A stretch of 7,989 bases of DNA, from positions 1-7,989 of the forward strand of contig JACMIU010000064.1 in the NCBI GenBank assembly GCA_014380985.1, in the 5' to 3' direction. Within the stretch, counting starts at the first letter, position 1; the number at the start of each line of letters is the position of its first letter. The DNA is from Armatimonadota bacterium (GTDB lineage Bacteria > Armatimonadota > Armatimonadia > Armatimonadales > Armatimonadaceae). Under the pieces are notes generated by a model, which saw only the letters and a program-made list of their open reading frames with translations, searched no databases and was not told the DNA's origin. Below, piece after piece: positions 1-5,680 of the stretch. The translations under genes were made by a program, and so were the position numbers.

Positions 1-1542
1 AAGCAGTTCGCGGGTCGCGTCCGACAGATTCGCTCCGGCATCGCGGGGAAGCAGGGGGCGCGGGTTGGCGAGTTCGCGGGATAAAAGCGCGATTTTTTCC
101 AGTTCCGGCAGGTCGGCATACACCGTGCCTTCGGGCAATACTCCGGCGACGGTAAGAATCTCGCCCAAAGCGGCGGCGTGAACGTCGGAATGTTGTCGAA
201 CATCGAGCGTCGCCAAGTGAAAACCAAACGATTTTGCTTGCGCGACAAGCGCGAACACGCGCCCGGCGTCCGCGATGCTTGCCGCTTTGTTGCTCCGTAG
301 GGCGTCCGCGAACAGTTCAATGTCGGACACGAACGTGGCGGCGTCGGGGTACGCGAACGAGTCTTCCTCGGTCGGCAAATCGTACTCGGCGTCGGCGCGG
401 GACAGGCGCGTCAAACCGCGCAGGTTTTCCTGCAAGCGAGCATGGATAAACAACAGTTTTAGCGCGTAAGGTTCGGCGTGATAGCGTTTCTGCCTGTTTT
501 CCGCAAGCGGCACGACGGCGCGGTCAGCTTCGATGGAGGCGAGAAGCGGATCGCCCCCGGCGACGCGCCCCGCTCCCATTGTCAGTTCGCGGCGCAGGGT
601 GTCCACGCGCTCGATGTACCACTCCAAGACCAACCGCCGATGCTCCAAAAGGGTGCGCCACGTCACCGGCGCGGTGACGTTCGGGTTGCCGTCGCGGTCG
701 CCGCCGACCCACGACCGAAACGTCAGGAACGCGGGTAAATCAAACGTTTCGTCGGGATAATTTTCGGACAGTGCCTCGGTCAAATCGGCGTGAAGCCACG
801 CGGTGACATTCAAGATGCTTTGCTTGAAGAAATACAGCGCGTTTCGCGCTTCCTCCGGCACGGTGATGGGGGACGCCCGCAATTCGTCGGTCTGCCAAAG
901 TTCGGTCAGAGCGCGTTTGAGTTCCGCCTCGGCGTCGCGCTTGCCATAGGAAAGCGGCGCGGAAAGGTTGGTTGAGTCCGCCGGGGCGTCGCGTTGCGCC
1001 AAAGCGACGGCGACGCGCCCTAACTTGTCCAGCACGGCGCGGCGGCGTGCCTCGGTCGGGTGCGCCGTGAGCGTCGGGCAAACATCCATCTGCGCGACAA
1101 TCTCCCGCATTTGCGCGGCGGAAACGCCCGCCACGTGCAGTTTTCGCACGGCGTCGCGGAGCGATTCGGGGCGCGGGGCGTCGCTTCTTGCCTGTCTGCC
1201 CCGGTTCGCCCGCACGATTTCCTTTTGTTCGGCGGTGTTGAGCAGTTGGAACAGCACCGTGAACGCCCGAAGCACCGGCAGGGTGTATTGCGGATCGGAC
1301 AAACCGGGAACCCGTGCGAAAAGCGTTTCGGGGTTGTCGTCCTGCGCGACGGCGCGGGCTAAATCGCGGAGTAATTGAAGCGGCGCGTCGCCTTCCTGTT
1401 CGCGCAAAACGTCAGCGAGCAGGTCGTCTAAAAGCCGGATGTCGCCCGCGTGCGTCGCGGTCAGATGGCTTTCGCGTAGGTCGGCGAAAACCGGCAGGGT
1501 TCCGGTGAAAGGCAGGGCGGTGTCGGAGGGGAAATCGCTCAT
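1..1542 (-). CDS. ppc: Phosphoenolpyruvate carboxylase, N-terminal 514 residues (runs off the left edge)
   Basis: This enzyme carboxylates phosphoenolpyruvate with bicarbonate to give oxaloacetate and phosphate, the cytoplasmic anaplerotic feed of the TCA cycle. The reverse strand from ATG at 1542 stays open to base 1. Visible family signatures are CPTLTAHPTE at residues 155-164, with the essential histidine at 161; FRSWVGGDRDGNP at 275-287; and FGFHLATLDVRQHS at 439-452. The family is usually about 880-930 residues, so roughly 370-420 C-terminal residues, including the glycine-rich mobile loop, lie outside the window. The start is chosen because the N-terminus MSDFPSDT leads directly into the usual helical region. 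No good Shine-Dalgarno precedes it; the bases before the ATG read CCGAATGATAGCTGCGTT. It is divergent from the sensor gene cluster. The identification is firm. Confidence 0.97.
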   Translation of the reverse strand, partial: MSDFPSDTALPFTGTLPVFADLRESHLTATHAGDIRLLDDLLADVLREQEGDAPLQLLRDLARAVAQDDNPETLFARVPGLSDPQYTLPVLRAFTVLFQLLNTAEQKEIVRANRGRQARSDAPRPESLRDAVRKLHVAGVSAAQMREIVAQMDVCPTLTAHPTEARRRAVLDKLGRVAVALAQRDAPADSTNLSAPLSYGKRDAEAELKRALTELWQTDELRASPITVPEEARNALYFFKQSILNVTAWLHADLTEALSENYPDETFDLPAFLTFRSWVGGDRDGNPNVTAPVTWRTLLEHRRLVLEWYIERVDTLRRELTMGAGRVAGGDPLLASIEADRAVVPLAENRQKRYHAEPYALKLLFIHARLQENLRGLTRLSRADAEYDLPTEEDSFAYPDAATFVSDIELFADALRSNKAASIADAGRVFALVAQAKSFGFHLATLDVRQHSDVHAAALGEILTVAGVLPEGTVYADLPELEKIALLSRELANPRPLLPRDAGANLSDATRELL

Positions 1543-1657
1543 AACGCAGCTATCATTCGGCGAACCGGTGCGGTTTCCCTGCCGGTGAACGCGAAAGAAT
1601 CGAAACGGAACTCTCGTAGCGGTTGTCTTGTTATTAGAAACGCAAGGAGTATTGCTC
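1543..1657. promoter_or_regulatory. Divergent intergenic region between ppc and the forward gene cluster
   Basis: This gap must carry the ppc promoter and may carry one for the small forward ORFs. On the forward strand TGTTATTAG at 1629-1637 could be a weak extended -10 (hexamer TATTAG) a few bases before the hairpin at 1642, but I see no matching -35. On the reverse strand I see no convincing -35/-10 pair for ppc. The region is less GC-rich than the genes around it. Its promoter role is inferred from the divergent layout, not from a clear motif. Confidence 0.35.
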
Positions 1658-1689
1658 GTGTTCACCGCCGACCGACGTGCACTCCTTGC
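1642..1689 (+). promoter_or_regulatory. Hairpin that would sequester a Shine-Dalgarno and GTG start
   Basis: GCAAGGAGT at 1642-1650 is a perfect reverse complement of ACTCCTTGC at 1681-1689. Inside it, GCTCGT at 1654-1659 pairs with ACGTGC at 1675-1680 with one mismatch, leaving a 15-base terminal loop at 1660-1674. The outer stem contains AAGGAG (1644-1649), the best ribosome-site match for the GTG at 1658, and the inner stem contains the first two bases of that GTG. Neither strand has a T-tract after the stem, so an intrinsic terminator is unlikely. A translational switch for the small ORF or a structured part of a ppc leader on the other strand are both possible. The pairing is seen; the function is inferred. 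Confidence 0.45.
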
Positions 1690-1720
1690 TGAAACGATTG
1701 AAACGGCTCGGCAACAATGA
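1658..1720 (+). CDS. Possible 20-residue leader peptide or small protein
   Basis: A GTG preceded by AAGGAG with an 8-base spacer opens a 20-codon frame reading MFTADRRALLAETIETARQQ. Its TGA overlaps the ATG of the next small ORF as ATGA, a pattern typical of translational coupling. The peptide is charged and soluble, with no signal peptide or membrane segment, and I recognise no family. Its ribosome site lies inside the 1642-1689 hairpin, so translation could be conditional. It is short enough that the frame could be chance; the strong Shine-Dalgarno and the ATGA junction are the only positive evidence. Confidence 0.3.
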   Translation: MFTADRRALLAETIETARQQ

Positions 1721-1914
1721 TAGATAGCGAAAAAAATAGCGAACTACGCGGACGAAGCGCGTACAAAATAACCGACGATTTTGAGTGGTCACGGCGCGTT
1801 GGCGGCGGCAAATCCGCCGATTTGCCCGGCGAACCCCGCACGGAAACCGACCGCGCCCTGCTCGAATCCCGCGCCGCTTTGGAGCGACTGCGCCGCTTGA
1901 TGACCGTTCGGTAA
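1717..1914 (+). CDS. Possible 65-residue hypothetical protein
   Basis: The frame starts at an ATG overlapping the preceding TGA and ends 51 bases before the sensor start. The product is hydrophilic: an acidic and basic N-terminus, a Gly/Arg-rich middle (VGGGK at 28-32) and a C-terminal stretch rich in Leu, Arg and Glu (about 45-62) that would form an amphipathic helix. From about codon 31 onward the third positions are mostly C or G, like the neighbouring real genes; the first 20 codons are A/T-richer and less gene-like. No good ribosome site of its own is visible, so it would rely on coupling to the 20-codon ORF. I do not recognise a family. It may be a genuine small protein cotranscribed with the sensor, or a chance frame. 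Confidence 0.4.
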   Translation: MIDSEKNSELRGRSAYKITDDFEWSRRVGGGKSADLPGEPRTETDRALLESRAALERLRRLMTVR

Positions 1915-1934
1915 ACCGCTTTTTCGGGTTGTCA

Positions 1935-1943
1935 TGGTACAAT
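1935..1943 (+). promoter_or_regulatory. Extended -10 promoter for the sensor-ROK pair
   Basis: TGGTACAAT fits an extended -10 (TGn followed by TACAAT, five of six to consensus). No recognisable -35 lies 16-18 bases upstream, which extended -10 promoters tolerate. Transcription would begin near 1950, giving a leader of only about 16 bases before the GTG at 1966 and placing the ribosome site at the very 5' end of the mRNA. This is a motif call only. Confidence 0.5.
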
Positions 1944-1947
1944 CGTG

Positions 1948-1954
1948 AAGGAGG
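1948..1954 (+). promoter_or_regulatory. Ribosome-binding site that sets the sensor start
   Basis: AAGGAGG is a near-perfect Shine-Dalgarno 11 bases before the in-frame GTG at 1966. The longer frame from GTG at 1945 would place this motif inside its own coding sequence and has no ribosome site, so 1966 is preferred. Confidence 0.65.
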
Positions 1955-1965
1955 CGCGTGGTTCT

Positions 1966-2946
1966 GTGGATTTTTGGGAAAAGCTGTTCAGCGGAGCCGA
2001 CTTCATGGCGCGGCGATATTGCGGCGATTGGAGCGTAGGGCTTATCTGGCTTCATGTCGTTTCCGACGCCGTTATCTTTGTCTCGTACCTGTGGATTCCG
2101 CTCACCATGTTTTTGGCGTTCCGTGTCCACGGTAGTAAACTCGTCATCCCCCGCGCCGCTTGGCTTCTGATTTCCCTCTACATCACCTTTATCGCCGCCT
2201 GTGGCTTTACGCACTTTTTCGACCTGCTGATGTTCTGGAATCCGGTTTACCGCGTTAACGGCTTGGTTCGCGCCCTGACCGCCGTGGTATCGTTTCTGAC
2301 GGCGGCAACGCTGTCTCGCTTGATTCCGGTAGCGATTACCGCGCCCATACAGATGAATGTCCAGAAGCGATTGGTGGAGCAACAGCAAGCGTGGCTCCGC
2401 GATATTCTGGACGCGGCGACCGGGGGTATTCTGCGTCTTTGCGCGAGTCCCGCCGAACTTCCCGCCGCGCTCGCTGAGGGCGCACACACGGTTCGCGTTT
2501 CCGATGCCCGCGATTTGAGTGCGGTACGGAAAATGGTTACGCACCTTGTCCATGATGCCGGTTTCCCCCGCGAACGCGCCGATGGACTGGTCACGGCGAC
2601 GCACGAAGCGGCGATGAACGCCCTGCGCCACGCCGGGGGAGGAACCGTGCGCGGCTACCGACACGGCGACACCGCACAGGTTTGGGTAGAGGACGCGGGG
2701 CGCGGTATCGCGCTCGACAAACTGCCGATTGCCACGCTCAAGCAAGGTTATTCCACGATGGGAACGGCGGGGCAGGGCTGGTTTCTGATGCTGTCGTTTG
2801 TGGACGCGGCGTTTTTGTACACCGACGCGACCGGCACAACGATTGTGCTGGAAATGAGGCGGGAACCGCCCATTCCGCTCATCCCGCTGTCGCACTGGGT
2901 CGGCGGCGATATTCCGTCCCCCGAACCGGCAGGGTTGGCGGCGTGA
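1966..2946 (+). CDS. Membrane sensor: ETR1-like ethylene-binding domain fused to an RsbW-type ATPase domain
   Basis: The protein has 326 residues. Three membrane helices (about 25-52, 64-91, 98-124) form an ethylene-receptor-type sensor domain. It keeps the spacing of the plant ETR1 copper/ethylene site: Asp34, Tyr41, Ile44, Pro45, Ile76, Cys79 and His83, in VSDAVIFVSYLWIP and FIAACGFTH; LTAVVS at 104-109 also matches ETR1. A short linker with coiled-coil character (about 129-165) leads to a GHKL domain of the HATPase_c_2/RsbW type. The N box is HEAAMNALRHA (213-223), the G1 box VEDAGRGI (241-248) and the G2 box GTAGQGW (266-272), ending in GTTIVLEM (290-297). There is no phospho-acceptor histidine domain and no receiver, so it is probably not a classical histidine kinase. 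It may instead bind or phosphorylate a partner as anti-sigma kinases do. Ethylene as the ligand is inferred from conserved residues; copper alone, redox or another small molecule is possible. The last four bases overlap the ROK gene. Confidence 0.9.
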   Translation: MDFWEKLFSGADFMARRYCGDWSVGLIWLHVVSDAVIFVSYLWIPLTMFLAFRVHGSKLVIPRAAWLLISLYITFIAACGFTHFFDLLMFWNPVYRVNGLVRALTAVVSFLTAATLSRLIPVAITAPIQMNVQKRLVEQQQAWLRDILDAATGGILRLCASPAELPAALAEGAHTVRVSDARDLSAVRKMVTHLVHDAGFPRERADGLVTATHEAAMNALRHAGGGTVRGYRHGDTAQVWVEDAGRGIALDKLPIATLKQGYSTMGTAGQGWFLMLSFVDAAFLYTDATGTTIVLEMRREPPIPLIPLSHWVGGDIPSPEPAGLAA

Positions 2947-4010
2947 CCGGCGAACCGCTCGTTCTCGGAGTTGACCTCGGCGGCACGAAATCGGCGGCGT
3001 CGCTCCTCACGTTGTCCGGCGAAACCCGCTTCCGAATCGCCGTGCCGACGCAAGCGGAACGCGGCGCGGGTGCCGTGATTGCCACGCTTATTTTCCTCGC
3101 GCAAACCGCGCAAAACGCCGCGCCTGATCCCGCCGCACTAATCGGATGCGGCGTTTCCGCCGGTGCGCCGGTAGACGCCCTGCGCGGCATCGTTTTCCCC
3201 GCGCCGAACCTGCCCGGCTTCCCCCCCGAAACGCCACTGGCACAAATCCTCGCGGACACGACCGGCTTACTAACACACCTTGAAAACGACGCCGACGCGA
3301 CCGCGCTTGCCGAATACCGTTTCGGCGCGGGGCAGGGTACGCAAACGATGGCGTTCCTGACGGTCGGAACCGGTATCGGCGCGGGGCTGATCATAGGCGG
3401 CAAACTGCACCGGGGCGCGTTCGGCGCGGGGGGCGAAATCGGTCACGTTTGCGTGGATACGTCCAGCGCGGCGCGGGTGTGCAATTGCGGTTTGCGCGGA
3501 TGCCTCGAAGCCTACGCTTCCGGCGTTTCGGTGCTAAAAATCGCCATCGAAAACGGCTACAGCGGCGAGCCAACCGGCGTCGCCGTCGCCAACGCGGCAC
3601 GAAGCGGCGACCGTGCCGCGCAAGAAGCGTTCGCGGATGCCGCCGACAAATTGGGGCGAGGGCTTGCTACACTTGCCATGCTCCTGAACCCGGAGCGTAT
3701 CGTGCTGGGAACGCTCGCGGTTCATGCGTCCGACCTGCTTCTCGCCCCCGCCATCGCCTCGATGCGCCGTCACGCTTGGAACCGCGTCACTGAAAACCTG
3801 TCCGTGGTTCCCGCCGCGCTCGGTGACCGGGCGCAGGATTTAGCCGCCCTGTGCGCGTACCTTGCCCAATCAGGCGAATCAGGCGCGGGGAACCCGCCGC
3901 CGCCGAAATCTGGCGCATCGGACAAAACTTGTTTTGTCCTGCGAACTGCGCCACATCTGCCGACGAACGAAACCGGTGATACAATAAACGCCGTAAGCGG
4001 GGTGGTATAA
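2943..4010 (+). CDS. ROK-family sugar kinase (glucokinase-like) with an atypical C-terminal tail
   Basis: This is an ATP-dependent cytoplasmic sugar kinase, most likely acting on glucose or a related hexose. The GTG start overlaps the sensor stop as GTGA and gives an N-terminus fitting the family. The phosphate-binding motif DLGGTK is at residues 11-16. The catalytic loop ENDAD is at 114-118, with Asp116 as the expected base. GTGIGAG is at 142-148 and the substrate and metal signature GGEIGH at 163-168. The zinc ligands are His168, Cys180, Cys182 and Cys187 in CNCGLRGCLE. There is no N-terminal helix-turn-helix, so it is a kinase rather than a ROK repressor. The core ends near residue 309, about the usual ROK length. 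The remaining 46 residues are low in complexity and encoded over an inverted repeat and the ndk promoter, suggesting that a former stop codon was lost. Substrate specificity cannot be read from the sequence. Confidence 0.93.
   Translation: MTGEPLVLGVDLGGTKSAASLLTLSGETRFRIAVPTQAERGAGAVIATLIFLAQTAQNAAPDPAALIGCGVSAGAPVDALRGIVFPAPNLPGFPPETPLAQILADTTGLLTHLENDADATALAEYRFGAGQGTQTMAFLTVGTGIGAGLIIGGKLHRGAFGAGGEIGHVCVDTSSAARVCNCGLRGCLEAYASGVSVLKIAIENGYSGEPTGVAVANAARSGDRAAQEAFADAADKLGRGLATLAMLLNPERIVLGTLAVHASDLLLAPAIASMRRHAWNRVTENLSVVPAALGDRAQDLAALCAYLAQSGESGAGNPPPPKSGASDKTCFVLRTAPHLPTNETGDTINAVSGVV
3911..3953. repeat. Nested inverted repeat inside the ROK tail
   Basis: The inner arms GGACAAAAC (3920-3928) and GTTTTGTCC (3931-3939) are perfectly complementary with only TT between them. 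The outer arms TGGCGCA (3911-3917) and TGCGCCA (3947-3953) are also perfect. As RNA this would form a strong two-part hairpin with an asymmetric internal loop (2 versus 7 bases). As DNA the inner part resembles a palindromic operator about 40 bases upstream of the ndk -10. It could be a REP-like or MITE-like repeat, a regulator site or a transcript-end structure. It has no T-tract. Confidence 0.6.
3977..3985 (+). promoter_or_regulatory. Extended -10 promoter for ndk
   Basis: TGATACAAT has the same extended -10 form (TGn then TACAAT) as the motif upstream of the sensor gene. CTGCCG at 3957-3962 sits 17 bases upstream but matches the -35 consensus at only three positions. The start point would be near 3992, giving a leader of about 62 bases before ndk. 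The motif lies inside the coding sequence of the ROK tail. Confidence 0.5.
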
Positions 4011-4036
4011 GCCGCGTTGCTTATCTTAAAATTTTT
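4007..4036 (+). promoter_or_regulatory. Short hairpin with trailing T-run between the ROK gene and ndk
   Basis: ATAAGC (4007-4012) pairs perfectly with GCTTAT (4019-4024) around a 6-base loop, followed by CTTAAAATTTTT up to 4036. It overlaps the ROK stop codon. The stem is short and A/T-rich and the T-run does not follow it directly, so at best it is a weak terminator for the sensor-ROK transcript. It may equally be a leader element of the ndk mRNA. Confidence 0.3.
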
Positions 4037-4053
4037 GGACGAGGATTATTTTT

Positions 4054-4464
4054 ATGGAACGAACGTATATCATGGTCAAGCCGGACGGCGTACAGCGAAA
4101 ACTGACCGGCGAGATTATCCGCCGCTTCGAAAATCGGGGTTTGACTCTGGTCGCGCTGAAGATGCTGACGCCGAAGCGCGAAACCGCCGAAAAGCACTAC
4201 GCGGTTCATGCCGAACGCCCGTTCTACGGCGAACTCGTTGACTTCGTAACATCGGGTCCCGTGGTGGCGATGGTGTGGGAAGGCAAGGACATCGTGAAAA
4301 TCACTCGCGCCATGATTGGTGCGACGAAGCCGACCGAGGCACTGCCCGGCACGATTCGCGGCGATTTCACCGCCGACATGATGAGCAACCTGATTCACGG
4401 CTCCGACGCACCCGAAGCCGCCGAAGACGAAATCGCCCTCTGGTTCGGCGAAGGCGAACTTTAG
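4054..4464 (+). CDS. ndk: Nucleoside diphosphate kinase
   Basis: NDK moves the gamma phosphate from ATP to nucleoside diphosphates through a phosphohistidine, balancing cellular NTP and dNTP pools. All 136 residues are present, slightly shorter than the 143 of the E. coli enzyme. The N-terminus MERTYIMVKPDGVQR is typical. ALPGTIRGDF at 96-105 precedes the catalytic motif NLIHGSDA at 112-119, in which His115 is the phosphorylated residue. The usual Arg-Asn of RNxxHGSD is Ser-Asn here (111-112), a mild variation. GAGG at 4041-4044 with a 9-base spacer supports the ATG. Its own promoter probably lies at 3977-3985, so it need not be cotranscribed with the ROK gene. The identification is secure. 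Confidence 0.98.
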   Translation: MERTYIMVKPDGVQRKLTGEIIRRFENRGLTLVALKMLTPKRETAEKHYAVHAERPFYGELVDFVTSGPVVAMVWEGKDIVKITRAMIGATKPTEALPGTIRGDFTADMMSNLIHGSDAPEAAEDEIALWFGEGEL

Positions 4465-4469
4465 GATCT

Positions 4470-4594
4470 AACCGCCAAGACGCAAAGAACGCCAAGACCG
4501 GAAAAGTTTCAAAGATGCCGTAAACCGAACGGCTCCGCGATTCCGTTGCTTTTATGTCTTTTCCGTTCTTGGCGTCCTTCGCGTCTTGGCGGTT
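4470..4594. repeat. 37-bp imperfect inverted repeat of a GCCAAGACGC type between ndk and queA
   Basis: The left arm 4470-4506 and right arm 4558-4594 are reverse complements with 3 mismatches in 37 bases, separated by 51 bases. Each arm holds two copies of a GCCAAGA-type unit: AACCGCCAAGACGC and ACGCCAAGA in the left arm, and their complements in the right. From memory, intergenic repeats of this kind occur in many unrelated bacterial genomes and yield spurious peptides such as NRQDAKDAK. It fills nearly the whole ndk-queA gap. As RNA it would fold into one long stem, which could end ndk transcription or shield the transcript end. The right arm stops 9 bases before the queA ATG. Confidence 0.85.
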
Positions 4595-4603
4595 CAATAA
4601 ACG

Positions 4604-5659
4604 ATGCGCTTAGAGCCTTACGATTACGAACTGCCGCCGGAGCGAATCGCGCAGGAGCCGGTGTATCCCCGCGATTCGGCGCGGTTGCTGACCGTGGCGC
4701 GGGGCGGGGGAGTCACCGGGCATCGCGTTTTTCGGGGACTGCCCGAACTGCTCGCGCCGGGTGACGTGTTAGTGGTCAACGAAACGCGGGTGTCGGCGGT
4801 GCGCCTTCTGGGGACGCGGGAAGGCTTGACCGGCGAGGTCGAAGCGTTGCTGTTGCGCCCTGCCATCGAACACGGAGGCGAGTGCTACGAAGCGTTGGTG
4901 CGTCCCGGCAGAAAAATCGGCGAGGGCGAACGGTTGGTGTTTGCGGAAGCCGGGGTGCGGGCGGAAGTGATAGCGCGGGGACTGGAATCGGGCGGGCGGA
5001 TTCTGCGACTTACGGCGATAGACGGTGGGGACGTGACCGCATTGCTGGAAACGCGGGGGCGGGTTCCGCTTCCGCCATATATCACCGCGCCGCTGTCCGA
5101 CCGCGAACGCTATCAAACCGTATACGCGAAATCGCCGGGCTCCGCCGCCGCGCCCACGGCGGGCTTGCATTTCACGCCCGAACTGCTCCAGCAGATTCGG
5201 GAGCGGGGCGTTCGCGTTTGCACCGTTCGGCTTGATGTGGGTCTGGGAACGTTTCGACCGATAAAAGATACCGAGGATGTCACGACGCACGAGATGCACG
5301 CGGAAACGTATTGCGTGTCTGCGGAAACGGCGGATGCGGTGAACGCTTGCACCGGGCGCGTGGTCGCGGTAGGAACCACATCGCTACGATCACTCGAATC
5401 GGCGGCACTTTTAGCGGACGCGGGAAAGCGCGTCGCGGCAACCGAGGGCGAAACGCGCTTGTTCGTGTTGCCCGGATATAAGTTTCGCGCCGTGGACGCA
5501 TTGGTCACTAATTTTCACCAGCCGCACTCGACGTTGTTGCTATTGGTGGCGGCGTTTGTCGGCGCGGAAACGATGCGCGAAGCGTACCGCGCCGCCCTCG
5601 AAAGCGAGTACCGATTTTTAAGTTTTGGGGATGCCATGTTTGCCTACCCCGCATCATAA
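4604..5659 (+). CDS. queA: S-adenosylmethionine:tRNA ribosyltransferase-isomerase
   Basis: QueA transfers and isomerises the ribose of S-adenosylmethionine onto preQ1 in tRNA, forming epoxyqueuosine at the wobble position of GUN-anticodon tRNAs. The 351-residue product matches the usual length (E. coli 356). Signatures in order are NETRV (59-63), ERYQTVYAK (168-176), GSAAAPTAGLHFT (179-191), LDVGLGTFRP (210-219), GTTSLRSLES (257-266), TNFHQPHSTLLLL (302-314) and FLSFGDAMFAYP (338-349). The ATG gives the family N-terminus MRLEPYDYELP. No clear Shine-Dalgarno precedes it, because the 3' arm of the intergenic repeat occupies the upstream bases. It leads a likely operon with the HTH gene, 21 bases downstream. 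The other queuosine genes are not in the window. Confidence 0.98.
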   Translation: MRLEPYDYELPPERIAQEPVYPRDSARLLTVARGGGVTGHRVFRGLPELLAPGDVLVVNETRVSAVRLLGTREGLTGEVEALLLRPAIEHGGECYEALVRPGRKIGEGERLVFAEAGVRAEVIARGLESGGRILRLTAIDGGDVTALLETRGRVPLPPYITAPLSDRERYQTVYAKSPGSAAAPTAGLHFTPELLQQIRERGVRVCTVRLDVGLGTFRPIKDTEDVTTHEMHAETYCVSAETADAVNACTGRVVAVGTTSLRSLESAALLADAGKRVAATEGETRLFVLPGYKFRAVDALVTNFHQPHSTLLLLVAAFVGAETMREAYRAALESEYRFLSFGDAMFAYPAS

Positions 5660-5680
5660 ACGAAGAAGGAAACCATCCCG

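Noticed and set aside
1642..1689. Intrinsic terminator
   Set aside because: The stem is good but no T-tract follows on either strand, so a leader or translational role fits better.
1945..1965. GTG at 1945 as the sensor start
   Set aside because: It would put AAGGAGG inside the coding sequence, has no ribosome site of its own and lies upstream of the transcription start predicted from the local -10.
1789..2895. A 368-codon reverse-strand frame opposite the sensor gene
   Set aside because: The product is Arg/Gly/His-rich with no motif, and it lies entirely antisense to a frame with clear membrane and GHKL signatures, so it is a shadow of GC-rich codon use.
2682..2942. An upstream in-frame extension giving the ROK protein 87 more residues
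   Set aside because: The added stretch is a frame-shifted reading of the sensor ATPase domain, Arg-rich and unlike ROK. The GTG at 2943 places DLGGTK at the usual position.
4367..4597. Reverse-strand 76-codon ORF reading NRQDAKDAKNGK
   Set aside because: It is a translation of the intergenic inverted repeat and ndk antisense, a known kind of spurious ORF.
4769..5299. Reverse-strand 176-codon frame within queA
   Set aside because: It is antisense to conserved QueA motifs, with low-complexity Arg/Gln/Pro-rich content and no recognisable domain.
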